Position numbers and translations under genes: made by a program | Assembly (NCBI GenBank): GCA_035575515.1 | Contig: DATLXU010000149.1 | Span: forward strand, 1-60,841 | Source of the DNA: DATLXU01 sp035575515 | Lineage (GTDB): Bacteria > Acidobacteriota > Blastocatellia > UBA7656 | Length of the DNA: 60,841 nt | Reading direction: 5' to 3' | In this document: piece after piece, positions 8,771-17,393 of the stretch | Position numbering within the stretch: position 1 is the first letter of the stretch | Layout of the letters: every line of letters begins with the position of its first letter | Notes under the pieces: generated by a model | Seen by the model: only the letters and a program-made list of their open reading frames with translations | Databases searched by the model: none | What the model was told of the DNA's origin: nothing

Positions 8771-10158
8771 CTTTCATTGCTTACGGTTGCTTTCGCCGCG
8801 CGCAGGGAAATTTCGGCTTCGTCCAGCGCGAGGTCGCGATTGTGTTGAAGGTCTGCGATGGTCAGCGCGACCGCGCGGTCAGGCTTTATCCCTGCGCCTT
8901 CAAATTTCTGGCCGCGAGGTGAAACGTAACCAAGCTCGCTGACGGCAAGCTCGCCGCCGCCTTTAACCTTTCTGAATTTCGATATGCCGAGAACGCAGCC
9001 GCAGCTCTGGCGGCCAACGACGATGGCGCGACCCGCCTCCTGCATCACGCCTGAAAACAATTCTGAGCCGCTGCCCGATCCTTCGTTTACTAGTATCGCA
9101 ACCGGCCCTTTGTAGATTTGATCATCGCGGCTCGTCCATAAATCAACAGACTTGCCTGAGCGCGTGAAGAATCGCCCGAACGACGTGCGCGAGTTGAAAA
9201 AGTAACTCGCAATCTTCACAACCTCAGCCGCTTCGCCGCCGGGATTGCCGCGCAGGTCGAGTATTATGCCCGGCGCATCTCGCAAAGATTCGAGCGCGCT
9301 CTTGAATTGTTTATGCACGGGCGACTTCCAGAGCGTCAACCTGATGTAGCCTATGCCCGAAGGCAGACGGCGATAGCTCACGGTCGCTTCATCGGGCACG
9401 ATACGGCGCATGAGCGTGACTTCAAAATGGCTGTGGTCCGCTCGCTCAAGCCCAAGTCTAAGGGGTGTGCCCGGCTCGCCTTCGATGATCTTGCGATAAA
9501 GTCGCAATCGCACGGCTCTGTCAGTCGACGAGCCTCCGATGCGTGATTGCGCTTCAGCGAGCCGTTCTGCAACGGGTCTTCCGTCAATCGTGCGAACTAT
9601 CATTCCCGGCTTAACGCCCGCGCGCTCGGCGTCGGAGTTCAGCTCGACGCTGATGATAACGGGCTGGCCCTGAACATCGAATATATATATGCCCGCGCTC
9701 AGAGCTTGAAGCTGCTCGCGCTCGCGGCGTTCTAGTGGCGTGTGAAATCGCGTGTGCGCGTCGTGAAGCTCGCCGACCATGCGCTTCAACAGAGCATAAA
9801 AATCTCCGTCGCTTTTCGATTGATCAACCATCGGACGATAACGCTCGCGCACCGCTCGCCAGTTCACGCCGTTGAATGTGGGGTTGTAGTATTTCTCGTC
9901 AATTGTCTCCCAGACTTCTTCAAAAACTTCTACGCGATCCTTTATTGAAAGCGCATCGCTCGCAGAAGCAGCGATTCGATTCTCTTCACGCCGCTGATAG
10001 CCTGCCGCTGTCGCTGACCCTGCAACGACGAAAAGCAGTATTAGAAGTGAGAGAACTTTTATATGAATTGCGCTGCGCTGATTTAACAACTTTGTTTCTC
10101 CCTTGATCGTTGCCTGCTTTGCCGAACCTGAGTAACGCCGCAAAACGCGCGGACGCAT
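8764..10158 (-). CDS. S41 family (C-terminal processing) peptidase, exported
   Basis: 464 residues from ATG 10158. A TTG at 10089, eight bases after GGGAG, would give a tighter signal peptide (LLNQRSAIHIKVLSLLILLF) and is a serious alternative start. Order: signal peptide, N-terminal helical domain with the HDAHTRF motif, PDZ domain at about 155-250, then the S41 catalytic domain (IILDLRGNPGGEA, VNEGSGSGSELFSG). By alignment to Prc/CtpA the nucleophile is Ser363, but the general-base Lys position is Cys388 (SCGCVLG) and the adjacent Asp is Glu374. The enzyme may use another base or be impaired. It runs divergently from pruA. Confidence 0.85.
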   Translation of the reverse strand: MRPRVLRRYSGSAKQATIKGETKLLNQRSAIHIKVLSLLILLFVVAGSATAAGYQRREENRIAASASDALSIKDRVEVFEEVWETIDEKYYNPTFNGVNWRAVRERYRPMVDQSKSDGDFYALLKRMVGELHDAHTRFHTPLERREREQLQALSAGIYIFDVQGQPVIISVELNSDAERAGVKPGMIVRTIDGRPVAERLAEAQSRIGGSSTDRAVRLRLYRKIIEGEPGTPLRLGLERADHSHFEVTLMRRIVPDEATVSYRRLPSGIGYIRLTLWKSPVHKQFKSALESLRDAPGIILDLRGNPGGEAAEVVKIASYFFNSRTSFGRFFTRSGKSVDLWTSRDDQIYKGPVAILVNEGSGSGSELFSGVMQEAGRAIVVGRQSCGCVLGISKFRKVKGGGELAVSELGYVSPRGQKFEGAGIKPDRAVALTIADLQHNRDLALDEAEISLRAAKATVSNERQ

Positions 10159-10221
10159 TCATAATAGCAAATGCGGGTTTCAAATTACTATACCTTCGTT
10201 TTAGAGAACGCTCATCGCCGT

Positions 10222-10249
10222 TTGACTCGCATCAAAATTGGTTGATAAC
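10222..10249 (+). promoter_or_regulatory. Possible sigma70-type promoter for the dehydrogenase gene
   Basis: TTGACT at 10222-10227 and GATAAC at 10244-10249 are separated by 16 bases, about 45 bases before the ATG at 10294. It lies in the 135-base gap between two divergent genes. This is pattern match only. Confidence 0.35.
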
Positions 10250-10293
10250 TTTGTTAGTCATATTTGAAATACCAAAACCGCGAAAGGACTGCT

Positions 10294-11844
10294 ATGCTCC
10301 CTCCATACAAGAACGAGCCGTTGACCGATTTCACCGTAGAGCGCAACGCCGCGCAGATGCGCGAAGCAATCGCGCAAATTGAATCAGAGTTCGGGCGCGA
10401 GTACCCGCTTGTGATCGGCGGCAAGCGATACACTACGGGCGATATGCTCGCATCGCCAAATCCGTCCAACTATGACGAGATCGTAGGACTGGTTCACAAG
10501 GCGAGTATCGAGCTTGCCGATAAAGCTATCGAAGAAGCGACCGCTACATTCCGCGAGTGGAAGAATACCGACCCTGTTGTGCGCGCGAGGTATTTGCTGA
10601 AAGTCGCTTCGCTTCTGAGAAAGCGCAAAATGGAATTCGCCGCGCTAATGGTGCTTGAGGTCGGAAAGTCATGGGCCGAAGCCGATGCCGATGTCGCCGA
10701 AGCGATTGACTTCGCTGAGTTCTACGCGCGCGAGATGATTCGCTACAGCCGCGAGCAGCCGCTCACGCCGATTGAAGGCGAGCAGAACGAGCTTTACTAC
10801 ATCCCGCTCGGCGTAGGCGTGGTGATTCCACCCTGGAATTTTCCGCTCGCGATTATGGCGGGAATGACTCTGGCTTCGGTCGTCACGGGCAACACCGTTG
10901 TATTGAAGCCATCGAGCGACAGCCCCGTCATCGCGGCTCGATTTGTTGAGCTGCTCGAAGAGGCTTCGCTGCCGCCGGGAGTCGTCAACTTCTTGCCGGG
11001 AAGCGGCGGGCGCATCGGCGATTACCTCGTGGGAAATCCGCGCACTCGATTCATTGCCTTCACAGGCTCGAAAGAAGTCGGGCTGCACATCAACGAGCTT
11101 GCAGCGAAGACCGCCGAAGGGCAATTGTGGATCAAGCGAGTCGTCGCGGAGATGGGCGGCAAGGACACGCTCATCGTTGACGAGACTGCCGATCTCGATG
11201 CTGCTGTCGAAGGCGCTGTCGCATCAGCGTTCGGGTTTTCTGGCCAGAAGTGCTCTGCCTGCTCGCGCCTCGTTGTTGTCGACAGCGTTTATGATGAGGT
11301 CGTGGGCCGCGTCGCCGAGCGCGCGTCACGGATAAGGGTCGGGCCGACGAAAGATCAACAGAACTGGATGGGGCCTGTCGCAAGCAAGAACGCTTACGAA
11401 TCAATCTCGAACTACATCGAAGTGGGCAAGACCGAAGGCAAGTTGCTTGCAGGCGGCGAACCATTAGGCGAGCATCGCGGATGGTTCATCAAGCCTACGG
11501 TGATAGGCGACGTTGACCCGATGGCGCGAATTTCTCAGGAAGAGATATTCGGTCCCGTGCTTGCTACGTTCCGCGCGAAGGATTTTGATTCAGCTCTTGA
11601 GATTGCCAACAACACGCAGTTCGGATTGACGGGCGGAGTCTATAGCAATGACCGTCGCAGGCTTGAGCGAGCGCGTAGAGATTTTCACGTCGGCAATCTC
11701 TATTTGAATCGTAAGATCACGGGCGCGATGGTTGACGTGCATCCTTTCGGCGGATTCAACATGTCGGGCACTGACTCAAAGGCTGGCGGGCGCGATTACC
11801 TGCTGTTGTTCATGCAGGCGAAGTCCGTTTCTGAAAAGTTGTGA
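10294..11844 (+). CDS. pruA: 1-pyrroline-5-carboxylate (glutamate semialdehyde) dehydrogenase
   Basis: 516 residues from ATG 10294 with GAAAGGA upstream. It is a full-length aldehyde dehydrogenase with the NAD-binding motif PPWNFPLAIM, the FTGSKEVG glycine motif, the catalytic region GFSGQKCSACSR with the active Cys, EEIFGPV, and the C-terminal HPFGGFNMSGTDSKAGG. That C-terminal motif and the 510-520 residue length are typical of the RocA/PruA group, which oxidises glutamate-5-semialdehyde to glutamate with NAD in proline and arginine breakdown. No proline dehydrogenase gene lies next to it in the window. The enzyme is cytoplasmic. Confidence 0.88.
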   Translation: MLPPYKNEPLTDFTVERNAAQMREAIAQIESEFGREYPLVIGGKRYTTGDMLASPNPSNYDEIVGLVHKASIELADKAIEEATATFREWKNTDPVVRARYLLKVASLLRKRKMEFAALMVLEVGKSWAEADADVAEAIDFAEFYAREMIRYSREQPLTPIEGEQNELYYIPLGVGVVIPPWNFPLAIMAGMTLASVVTGNTVVLKPSSDSPVIAARFVELLEEASLPPGVVNFLPGSGGRIGDYLVGNPRTRFIAFTGSKEVGLHINELAAKTAEGQLWIKRVVAEMGGKDTLIVDETADLDAAVEGAVASAFGFSGQKCSACSRLVVVDSVYDEVVGRVAERASRIRVGPTKDQQNWMGPVASKNAYESISNYIEVGKTEGKLLAGGEPLGEHRGWFIKPTVIGDVDPMARISQEEIFGPVLATFRAKDFDSALEIANNTQFGLTGGVYSNDRRRLERARRDFHVGNLYLNRKITGAMVDVHPFGGFNMSGTDSKAGGRDYLLLFMQAKSVSEKL

Positions 11845-11926
11845 AAGCATACTGAATTTCAGAACGCGGAATTAGCGCAATAAATTCGCAAGCAATCTGC
11901 ATTGACCACGTTTTAAGAGCGCGGCT

Positions 11927-13726
11927 ATGCTTATTCTTATGCAGAACAGGATTTTGTTTTTACTGCTTGGCCTCTCTATGGGTGTATCCGCCTACGCGCA
12001 GCAATCGCAGAGTCAACAACCGAAGCCTCAACCGAGCGCAAGCCCGCAGTCGCAGCCCGGTTTCATCGCGCCCGGCGAAGCCAACGTTCGCATCGAGCCA
12101 GACGCGCGCACGTTCGTCGTGATGGCTGCGGTCAACATCGCGGGATTTGATTACGAGACTGGCGGGCAGCCGCTTTCGCCCGCGCGCGCTGAACTGCGCA
12201 AAGACCTCGCCAAAGTTGACCCGCAAGTCAAAGAAAAGCTCGCGGCATTTTACAAAGCGCATCGCCCTGCGGGCGTTGATGAAGCTGCATACGCCGCGCG
12301 ATACGCTGCTTTGAGTCTTATGATGACGCCGCCACCGGCTTTTTCAGTCAATCAGCCTGCGGGCGTTCAGATTCCACCCGACCTGCGGGAGCTTGCCGAT
12401 TTTGCGCCGCTCGTGCGCGAGTTCTATTTGACGAGCGGCATTCGCGAGCTTATTCCGAAATACACGGGCATCGCGGACGTTTACGCGAAGGCTTATTACC
12501 GCCCCGTAGGCGAGACGATTTATCAGGTGCTCGAATACTTTCACGTCGCGCCCGAAACCGTTATCAACATGCGCCCGCTCGTCATCAATCGCGACGATGC
12601 AGGCAAGAAAGGCAAGCCGCAGGTCGTCGTCCGCAATCGCACGCGCCAGGTCTTTGTCATTCCTGACCCGCTCGCGGCGATGGACACGGCTTACGTTCGC
12701 GGCGACTTCCTGAATCAAAAAGACGACATGCTCACCCGCCGCGTTGGCGATGATTACATCGTTATAATCGGCCCTTCGCGAAGCGTGAACATGGAAGCTG
12801 TGCGGCAGGCGTTGATCCGTTTCGTGATTGATCCTCTGATTGAACGGCACTTGAAACGCTCGCTCGAATACAAAGATGAAATTGTAAAGCTCGTATCAAC
12901 GATACCAACGGCAGGCAAGCAATACGCCGCAAGCGTCTATCTGGTCATCCGCGAATCGCTCGCGCAGGCGACCGAAGCGCGAATGCGGCGAATCCAGGCT
13001 ATCGCGGCGCGCGGCAGCTACAGCGAGGACGACGCCGTTTATGATGTGGCTCAGGCATACCTGCGCGGGGCAGGGTTGGCGTTTCATTTTTACAACGCGC
13101 TAAAAGGATTGGAGCAGGTTGGCATAAGCCTTGAAGATTTCTTCGACGAGATGATTGCGACGACTGACTTTAAGAAAGAGTCGGAGCGCCCGAAAGAGTT
13201 CGAGCCGGTCGTGGCGCGCGTTGCGGCTGCGCGTGCGACGAAGAAACCTGTTGAGGTGTCAGCGAGGACCGCCGTTGCTGGCACAATAGCGGAAAAGATT
13301 CTTCTGTCGGATGACCTGATCAGACAGCGGCGATTTGTCGAAGCTCGCGCCGTGCTAGAGGAGATACTTGCGGCGCAGCCTAACAACGCGCGCGCGCTTT
13401 ACGGGATGGCGCAGATATTCAATCAATCGCTTTCAAAAGTCGAAAGCGATCCAGACGCGGATGAGAACGAAAGGATTCAGCTTCAGCACGACCGGCTTGA
13501 ACAGGCGTTGAAACTCTATCGCAAAGCGATTGAAAACGCTTCGCGCGAATCTGAGCTGTGGCTGATTCAGTGGTGCCACGTTTACATTGGCCGCATACTC
13601 GATTTTCAGGAGTTTCGCAACGACGCGATTGCTGAGTATGAAAAAGCAATCGCGCTTGGAAATATTCCGAACGGCGCATACAAAGAGGCGCTCGAAGGGA
13701 AGCAGCGCCCTTACGGCCAGCAGTAG
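11927..13726 (+). CDS. Exported TPR-containing protein of unknown function
   Basis: 599 residues. A signal peptide spans residues 1-24 (ends SAYAQQ); ATG 11939 is an alternative start four codons later. A Gln/Pro-rich linker follows, then a long middle domain without a recognisable family (contains GDDYIVIIGPSRSVNM). Helical TPR-like repeats lie at about 465-590 (QPNNARALYGMAQIF, AIAEYEKAIALGN). It is likely periplasmic and a scaffold for protein interactions. There is no close operon partner: 82 bases separate it from pruA and a hairpin follows it. Function unknown. Confidence 0.75.
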   Translation: MLILMQNRILFLLLGLSMGVSAYAQQSQSQQPKPQPSASPQSQPGFIAPGEANVRIEPDARTFVVMAAVNIAGFDYETGGQPLSPARAELRKDLAKVDPQVKEKLAAFYKAHRPAGVDEAAYAARYAALSLMMTPPPAFSVNQPAGVQIPPDLRELADFAPLVREFYLTSGIRELIPKYTGIADVYAKAYYRPVGETIYQVLEYFHVAPETVINMRPLVINRDDAGKKGKPQVVVRNRTRQVFVIPDPLAAMDTAYVRGDFLNQKDDMLTRRVGDDYIVIIGPSRSVNMEAVRQALIRFVIDPLIERHLKRSLEYKDEIVKLVSTIPTAGKQYAASVYLVIRESLAQATEARMRRIQAIAARGSYSEDDAVYDVAQAYLRGAGLAFHFYNALKGLEQVGISLEDFFDEMIATTDFKKESERPKEFEPVVARVAAARATKKPVEVSARTAVAGTIAEKILLSDDLIRQRRFVEARAVLEEILAAQPNNARALYGMAQIFNQSLSKVESDPDADENERIQLQHDRLEQALKLYRKAIENASRESELWLIQWCHVYIGRILDFQEFRNDAIAEYEKAIALGNIPNGAYKEALEGKQRPYGQQ

Positions 13727-13735
13727 GCGAAAACA

Positions 13736-13786
13736 GGAAGCGAAGGCGCAGCCTTGTTGAAAGTGGCTTGCCGCCTTCGCGCTTCC
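13736..13786 (+). terminator. Stem-loop after the TPR gene
   Basis: GGAAGCGAAGGCG at 13736-13748 pairs with CGCCTTCGCGCTTCC at 13772-13786 apart from two extra bases, ten bases after the stop codon. No T run follows, so it may be a transcript-end stabiliser rather than a classical terminator. Its arms resemble the heptamer hairpins elsewhere. Confidence 0.5.
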
Positions 13787-13810
13787 GTATCGCGCATCGC
13801 CAATCAACTC

Positions 13811-13839
13811 TTGACGAGGCAAGAGCTTGCAGGTATTAT
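13811..13839 (+). promoter_or_regulatory. Near-consensus sigma70-type promoter
   Basis: TTGACG at 13811-13816, a spacer of exactly 17 bases, then TATTAT at 13834-13839. It lies about 100 bases upstream of the ATG at 13939, leaving a long 5' leader with no motif I recognise. Confidence 0.55.
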
Positions 13840-13938
13840 CCTCGCCGTAAACGGACTGGAATAGAGATCGTCCCAGACTGCCCTGAAGTTCATTTAACCT
13901 CCTCACAAGATTACCGGCTTCATAAGAAAGGAATTATT

Positions 13939-14367
13939 ATGTCAGCAACCTTAACTGAGAACGTACCTTCGGATATGCAGGTTGTGGCGGGCGGAAAGCT
14001 CGTTCTGCGCGTGAGCGCATATGACCCGAACGGAATAAGCAAAATCTTCATTCAATGTTTTCAATTCAGTCTCGGAAGCTCAAACAAGGTCAAGCTTGCA
14101 ATCGGCGAAATAGCCATCCCGCCCGCTGAGCGATTCTCAAAGAACTGTTTTGAAGTGACGGTCCATATACCGGAAAATGCCGCGCTCGGGAAATGGGGCG
14201 TGCAGATGATGGAGTTCACTAACGGGCGCGGCTACAAGACTTCATACTACAGGGGACAAGGCAAATTCGATAACATCATATTCGATGTGATTCCGCCGCC
14301 GACAAAAGAAGATGAGTTGCTGCGCTTCTACGGCGTGGAGATCGCCAGTCAGGATCGCTGCGCCTGA
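13939..14367 (+). CDS. Small protein of unknown function, likely beta-sandwich
   Basis: 142 residues from ATG 13939, preceded by AAAGGA. The open frame extends further upstream, but those codons lack a ribosome site. There is no signal peptide or membrane segment. The sequence alternates hydrophobic residues in strand-like blocks (GKLVLRVSAYDPNG, GKWGVQMMEFTNG), reminiscent of an Ig-like domain. I do not recognise the family. It is transcribed alone from the promoter-like site 100 bases upstream and ends in front of a heptamer hairpin that separates it from the converging protease gene. Confidence 0.6.
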   Translation: MSATLTENVPSDMQVVAGGKLVLRVSAYDPNGISKIFIQCFQFSLGSSNKVKLAIGEIAIPPAERFSKNCFEVTVHIPENAALGKWGVQMMEFTNGRGYKTSYYRGQGKFDNIIFDVIPPPTKEDELLRFYGVEIASQDRCA

Positions 14368-14370
14368 GAC

Positions 14371-14449
14371 AACGCTGAACGCTGAATGGTGAACTATGAA
14401 CAAAGAAGGCTTTCTTTAATTCATTCAGCGTCCTCGTTCAGCGTTTTGC
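14371..14449. repeat. Heptamer hairpin element, TGAACGC family (copy 2)
   Basis: Left arm 14371-14400 (AACGCTGAACGCTGAATGG) and right arm 14418-14447 (TTCATTCAGCGTCCTCG, TTCAGCGTT). It fills the 82 bases between two converging genes, as copy 1 does. It uses the same unit as the elements at 8684 and 32250. Confidence 0.8.
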
Positions 14450-16033
14450 TCAATCCTTTCTTGATTTCTTGTCGAAACTCTGGAGCATATCGGCCACGAC
14501 CTTGATGGGAACGCCGAAGTTCGAGCCGCCGAAGCTCTGATTGCCTTCGACGGTCGTGAGAATCGCAGAGTTGATAGCGATGACGCGCCCGTCTCGATCA
14601 AAGATGGGGCCGCCCGATCCGCCTTCCGTTGTCTGCGCGTTGTGGACTATTTTGCCCGGCAGGGCGTCGCTTATCGTGCCCGGCGAGTTGAGCGGCCTGA
14701 TCAGCCCTCGCGCGGCAAGCCCTGCCGCCACGTCAACGACTGACTGCCCGTTCGAGCTTAATATCTCGCGCCGCTCGTTCTCTTCGATTCGCTGCAACAA
14801 CCCATCAACTCCCGTCGGATAGCCGAGAAGCAACACAGGCTCGCCGATTATCGAGCGGTTGAATTCGCTGCTCAACGGAAGCAGCGGAAGCGCCGTCTCG
14901 CCCTGATCGAATCTGCACAGCGCAACATCGTAGCGGACAGAAGTAGCTGCCACCTTCAATTCAAACGGGGTCTTTATCGAGGGGAAGAAGGCTTCGAGCG
15001 TGTCGAGTCGCGGAGTCAAGCCGTTGCCCTGTTGCAGGATGAATTGAGCAAAGCGGTCAGAAGCCCATGGCTGAACGACGTGGCGATTCGTCGCGATCAA
15101 TCCTTCTTCAACGAGAAAGCCTGTCCCCGTGTAATCAATGTTGACAGGCGGGCCTGCGCCGTCGACGGACGCCTGAAGATTCCCGTCCTTATCAATCACG
15201 AGATCGTTGGCCGCATCAGCGGTGATGTAGCGAAGCACGCGGCCAGTGCCGCGCTCGACGAAGCTGTAGCTGCCGACAATCAGGCACACGCCGGGGCTGT
15301 ATGTTGCGACAATCTGCTGCGTGAATCGGCTCTGCTTCTCGACAATCTCCTGCTGCTTTCTTATCTCTTCAGCCTGCGACTTCATCAACTGCAAGTCCTG
15401 CTCGCGCTGCTCCTGCAACTGCCCGATTTGTTTCGTCAGAGTTTCGGTCTTATTGGCGTTGCGCATCAAAGTGATAAGCCCGAAGCCGAGCAGCCCGACA
15501 ACTGCGATGATGATAAGAGTGAAGACCGCAAGCCCAAGCCACTTCGCGCGGCGGGGGATTTCAGCCCAGAGACTTGCAGCAAGCTCTTTAACGAACAGCG
15601 TTGCCGTCAAAGGGTGAACCGGTTGAGCCGAGGCAGTCTGTTCAATCTCTTTATTGCCACGTCGGGCAAGCCCTGCGGCAGAGAAGTTTTCAGGCATGAC
15701 CTGGAACAACACGCTTGCGCTCGACAGCCCGTGTCCGAAATGAATCGTGTCGCCGTCGTGTATCTCGTAGCCAGCGACGGGCTGCGCGCCGTTCACCTCT
15801 TCGCCGTTGATCCTGATTTCAAGATGGTCCTTTTCAATTCTGGGGACGAAATGAAAAATGCCGTCGTCTGCGTACACGTCGCCCAGCACGCCATCGGGCA
15901 GCGACCCGCCTTCTTCGGGCACGAGCTTCAGGTCGCACGCATCCGAAGTTCCGATGGTCATGTGGTCCTGAGCAAAGATTCTTGTCTTACCTTTCTCAGT
16001 GCCAGAAAGGTAAACGAACATCAGGCGACCCAT
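14450..16033 (-). CDS. Membrane-anchored FHA domain / trypsin-like serine protease fusion
   Basis: 527 residues. An FHA-like beta-sandwich lies at about 1-112 (IGTSDACDLKL, HDGDTIHFGHGL). One membrane helix is at 165-190, a coiled coil at about 193-240, then a chymotrypsin-fold domain. The catalytic triad is in place: His318 in TNRHVV, Asp369 in RYDVAL, Ser473 in GGSGGP. The FHA domain would face the cytoplasm and read phosphothreonine, with the protease in the periplasm. No PDZ domain follows, unlike DegP/HtrA. It is divergent from the TolB-like gene. The substrate is unknown; coupling of a phospho-signal to a periplasmic protease is inferred from the domain order. Confidence 0.82.
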   Translation of the reverse strand: MGRLMFVYLSGTEKGKTRIFAQDHMTIGTSDACDLKLVPEEGGSLPDGVLGDVYADDGIFHFVPRIEKDHLEIRINGEEVNGAQPVAGYEIHDGDTIHFGHGLSSASVLFQVMPENFSAAGLARRGNKEIEQTASAQPVHPLTATLFVKELAASLWAEIPRRAKWLGLAVFTLIIIAVVGLLGFGLITLMRNANKTETLTKQIGQLQEQREQDLQLMKSQAEEIRKQQEIVEKQSRFTQQIVATYSPGVCLIVGSYSFVERGTGRVLRYITADAANDLVIDKDGNLQASVDGAGPPVNIDYTGTGFLVEEGLIATNRHVVQPWASDRFAQFILQQGNGLTPRLDTLEAFFPSIKTPFELKVAATSVRYDVALCRFDQGETALPLLPLSSEFNRSIIGEPVLLLGYPTGVDGLLQRIEENERREILSSNGQSVVDVAAGLAARGLIRPLNSPGTISDALPGKIVHNAQTTEGGSGGPIFDRDGRVIAINSAILTTVEGNQSFGGSNFGVPIKVVADMLQSFDKKSRKD

Positions 16034-16227
16034 GCGTTGTTCGGCCTCGCTAAAAAAATAATATCATCAGGTGTGCAAACTTTCAGCATAAACCTAAAGC
16101 GAAGCGGCGAGATTTTTTATAGTGATGCTCGTTTAACCTGCAGGAGCCAGATAGCTCTCTTTTTTCGCGCGCATCTCCTATGGTAGCATTCATTCGCATT
16201 GGCCATTCTACAAGCGAAAGAAAAGAT

Positions 16228-17385
16228 ATGAAATTCATCCACTGCCAGCACGACTATTCGACAGCCCAAACAATTGCTTTCCGGCTGATTGCATTTTGCG
16301 CGTTCGCTACGGCGATGATGCTTGTTGTTTATGCTTCTACGGTATCGGCCCGCGCCGATGATAGAAGAGATGAAAAGAAGAAAGAAGCTTTCAAAGTCAC
16401 AAAGCTGACGCAGGGGATGGGCTTGTATTCGATAGGCGCAGTGTCGCCGGATGGGAAATCAATCCTGCTGCTTGGTCAGAAGCCCGACGCTACGCCGAAT
16501 CTCTACGTTATGGATTTGACGAACCATTCGATTCGTCCGCCGCTCACGGCATTCAAGTGGGGCGTGACCGACGCCGCTTGGTCGCCCGACGGCCAGTCAA
16601 TCGCTTTCGCGGCCCTTAACGAAACCGCTTCGTTCCCTGAGATATTTATTCTTGATCTCAAGGCAGGCAAGCAGCGGCAATTGACAAAGAATTCTTTCAG
16701 CGACAAAGAGCCAGTCTTTACTCCTGACGGCAAGCGATTGCTTTATACTTCGGACGAAAGCCCGCTGCCTGACGCGGCTTTCGGCATACTCCACGTCGCG
16801 GCGATTCCCGTTGGAGGCGGCAAAGCGGAGTTCTTCACCGAAGACGAAGTATCAACGATTCATCCGGGAATTGCGATTGACGGCAAGAGCGCGCTGCTGG
16901 TGAAAGTTGACGATGCGAGCGGCAGGCATTCACTCTGGCAATATAGTTTCGATGGAAAGCCTCAGCGCGATTTGACGGGAAGAAAATTCGCCCGCATCCA
17001 TCGCTACATTCTAAATCCGTCGCAACAGACAATGGTGCTTTGGGCGCAGGAAGAGCCTGAACAGCAGGACGGCCTCTACATCTTGGATTTGAAAACGGGC
17101 GATGCGCGCGAGCTTCCTGAGCCTGATCTGCCTAAGCGAAACCCGACGCTATCGCCTGATGGAAAGCTTATCGCGTTTGTAGCGCCGACGCCGACGGGCG
17201 CACAGTTATTCTTGTACGATTCGACATCCGGGCAGATTCAGCAGTTGACCTACAAAGGCGCGCGCAATTATTCGCCCGCTTTCGTATCAAACAAAGAAAT
17301 CCTGTTCGGCTCGGACCGCGACAACTCGAACGAGATTTACCTGCTCGACCTCGCGCCGCAGCCTGCAGAAGAAAAGAAGAAGTAG
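16228..17385 (+). CDS. Exported TolB-like beta-propeller (PD40 repeats) protein
   Basis: 385 residues from ATG 16228; an in-frame ATG at 16180 would add 16 residues in front of the signal peptide. The signal sequence lies at about 17-45 and ends SARA. At least four PD40-type blades are visible by their SPDGK-type turns (VSPDGKSILLLG, WSPDGQSIAFAA, FTPDGKRLLYTS, LSPDGKLIAFVA). The fold is that of TolB and the N-terminal part of S9 peptidases, but no hydrolase domain follows and no Tol-Pal partners are adjacent. It probably acts as a periplasmic interaction or ligand-binding module. Confidence 0.8.
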   Translation: MKFIHCQHDYSTAQTIAFRLIAFCAFATAMMLVVYASTVSARADDRRDEKKKEAFKVTKLTQGMGLYSIGAVSPDGKSILLLGQKPDATPNLYVMDLTNHSIRPPLTAFKWGVTDAAWSPDGQSIAFAALNETASFPEIFILDLKAGKQRQLTKNSFSDKEPVFTPDGKRLLYTSDESPLPDAAFGILHVAAIPVGGGKAEFFTEDEVSTIHPGIAIDGKSALLVKVDDASGRHSLWQYSFDGKPQRDLTGRKFARIHRYILNPSQQTMVLWAQEEPEQQDGLYILDLKTGDARELPEPDLPKRNPTLSPDGKLIAFVAPTPTGAQLFLYDSTSGQIQQLTYKGARNYSPAFVSNKEILFGSDRDNSNEIYLLDLAPQPAEEKKK

Positions 17386-17393
17386 CAGGCTAT

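Noticed and set aside
11902..11926. TTGACC as a -35 box for the TPR gene
   Set aside because: A -10 box at proper spacing would fall on the start codon of the gene.
15032..16186. 384-codon plus-strand open frame opposite the FHA-protease gene
   Set aside because: It is the antisense shadow of a gene with a clear catalytic triad; its product has low-complexity composition and no family features.
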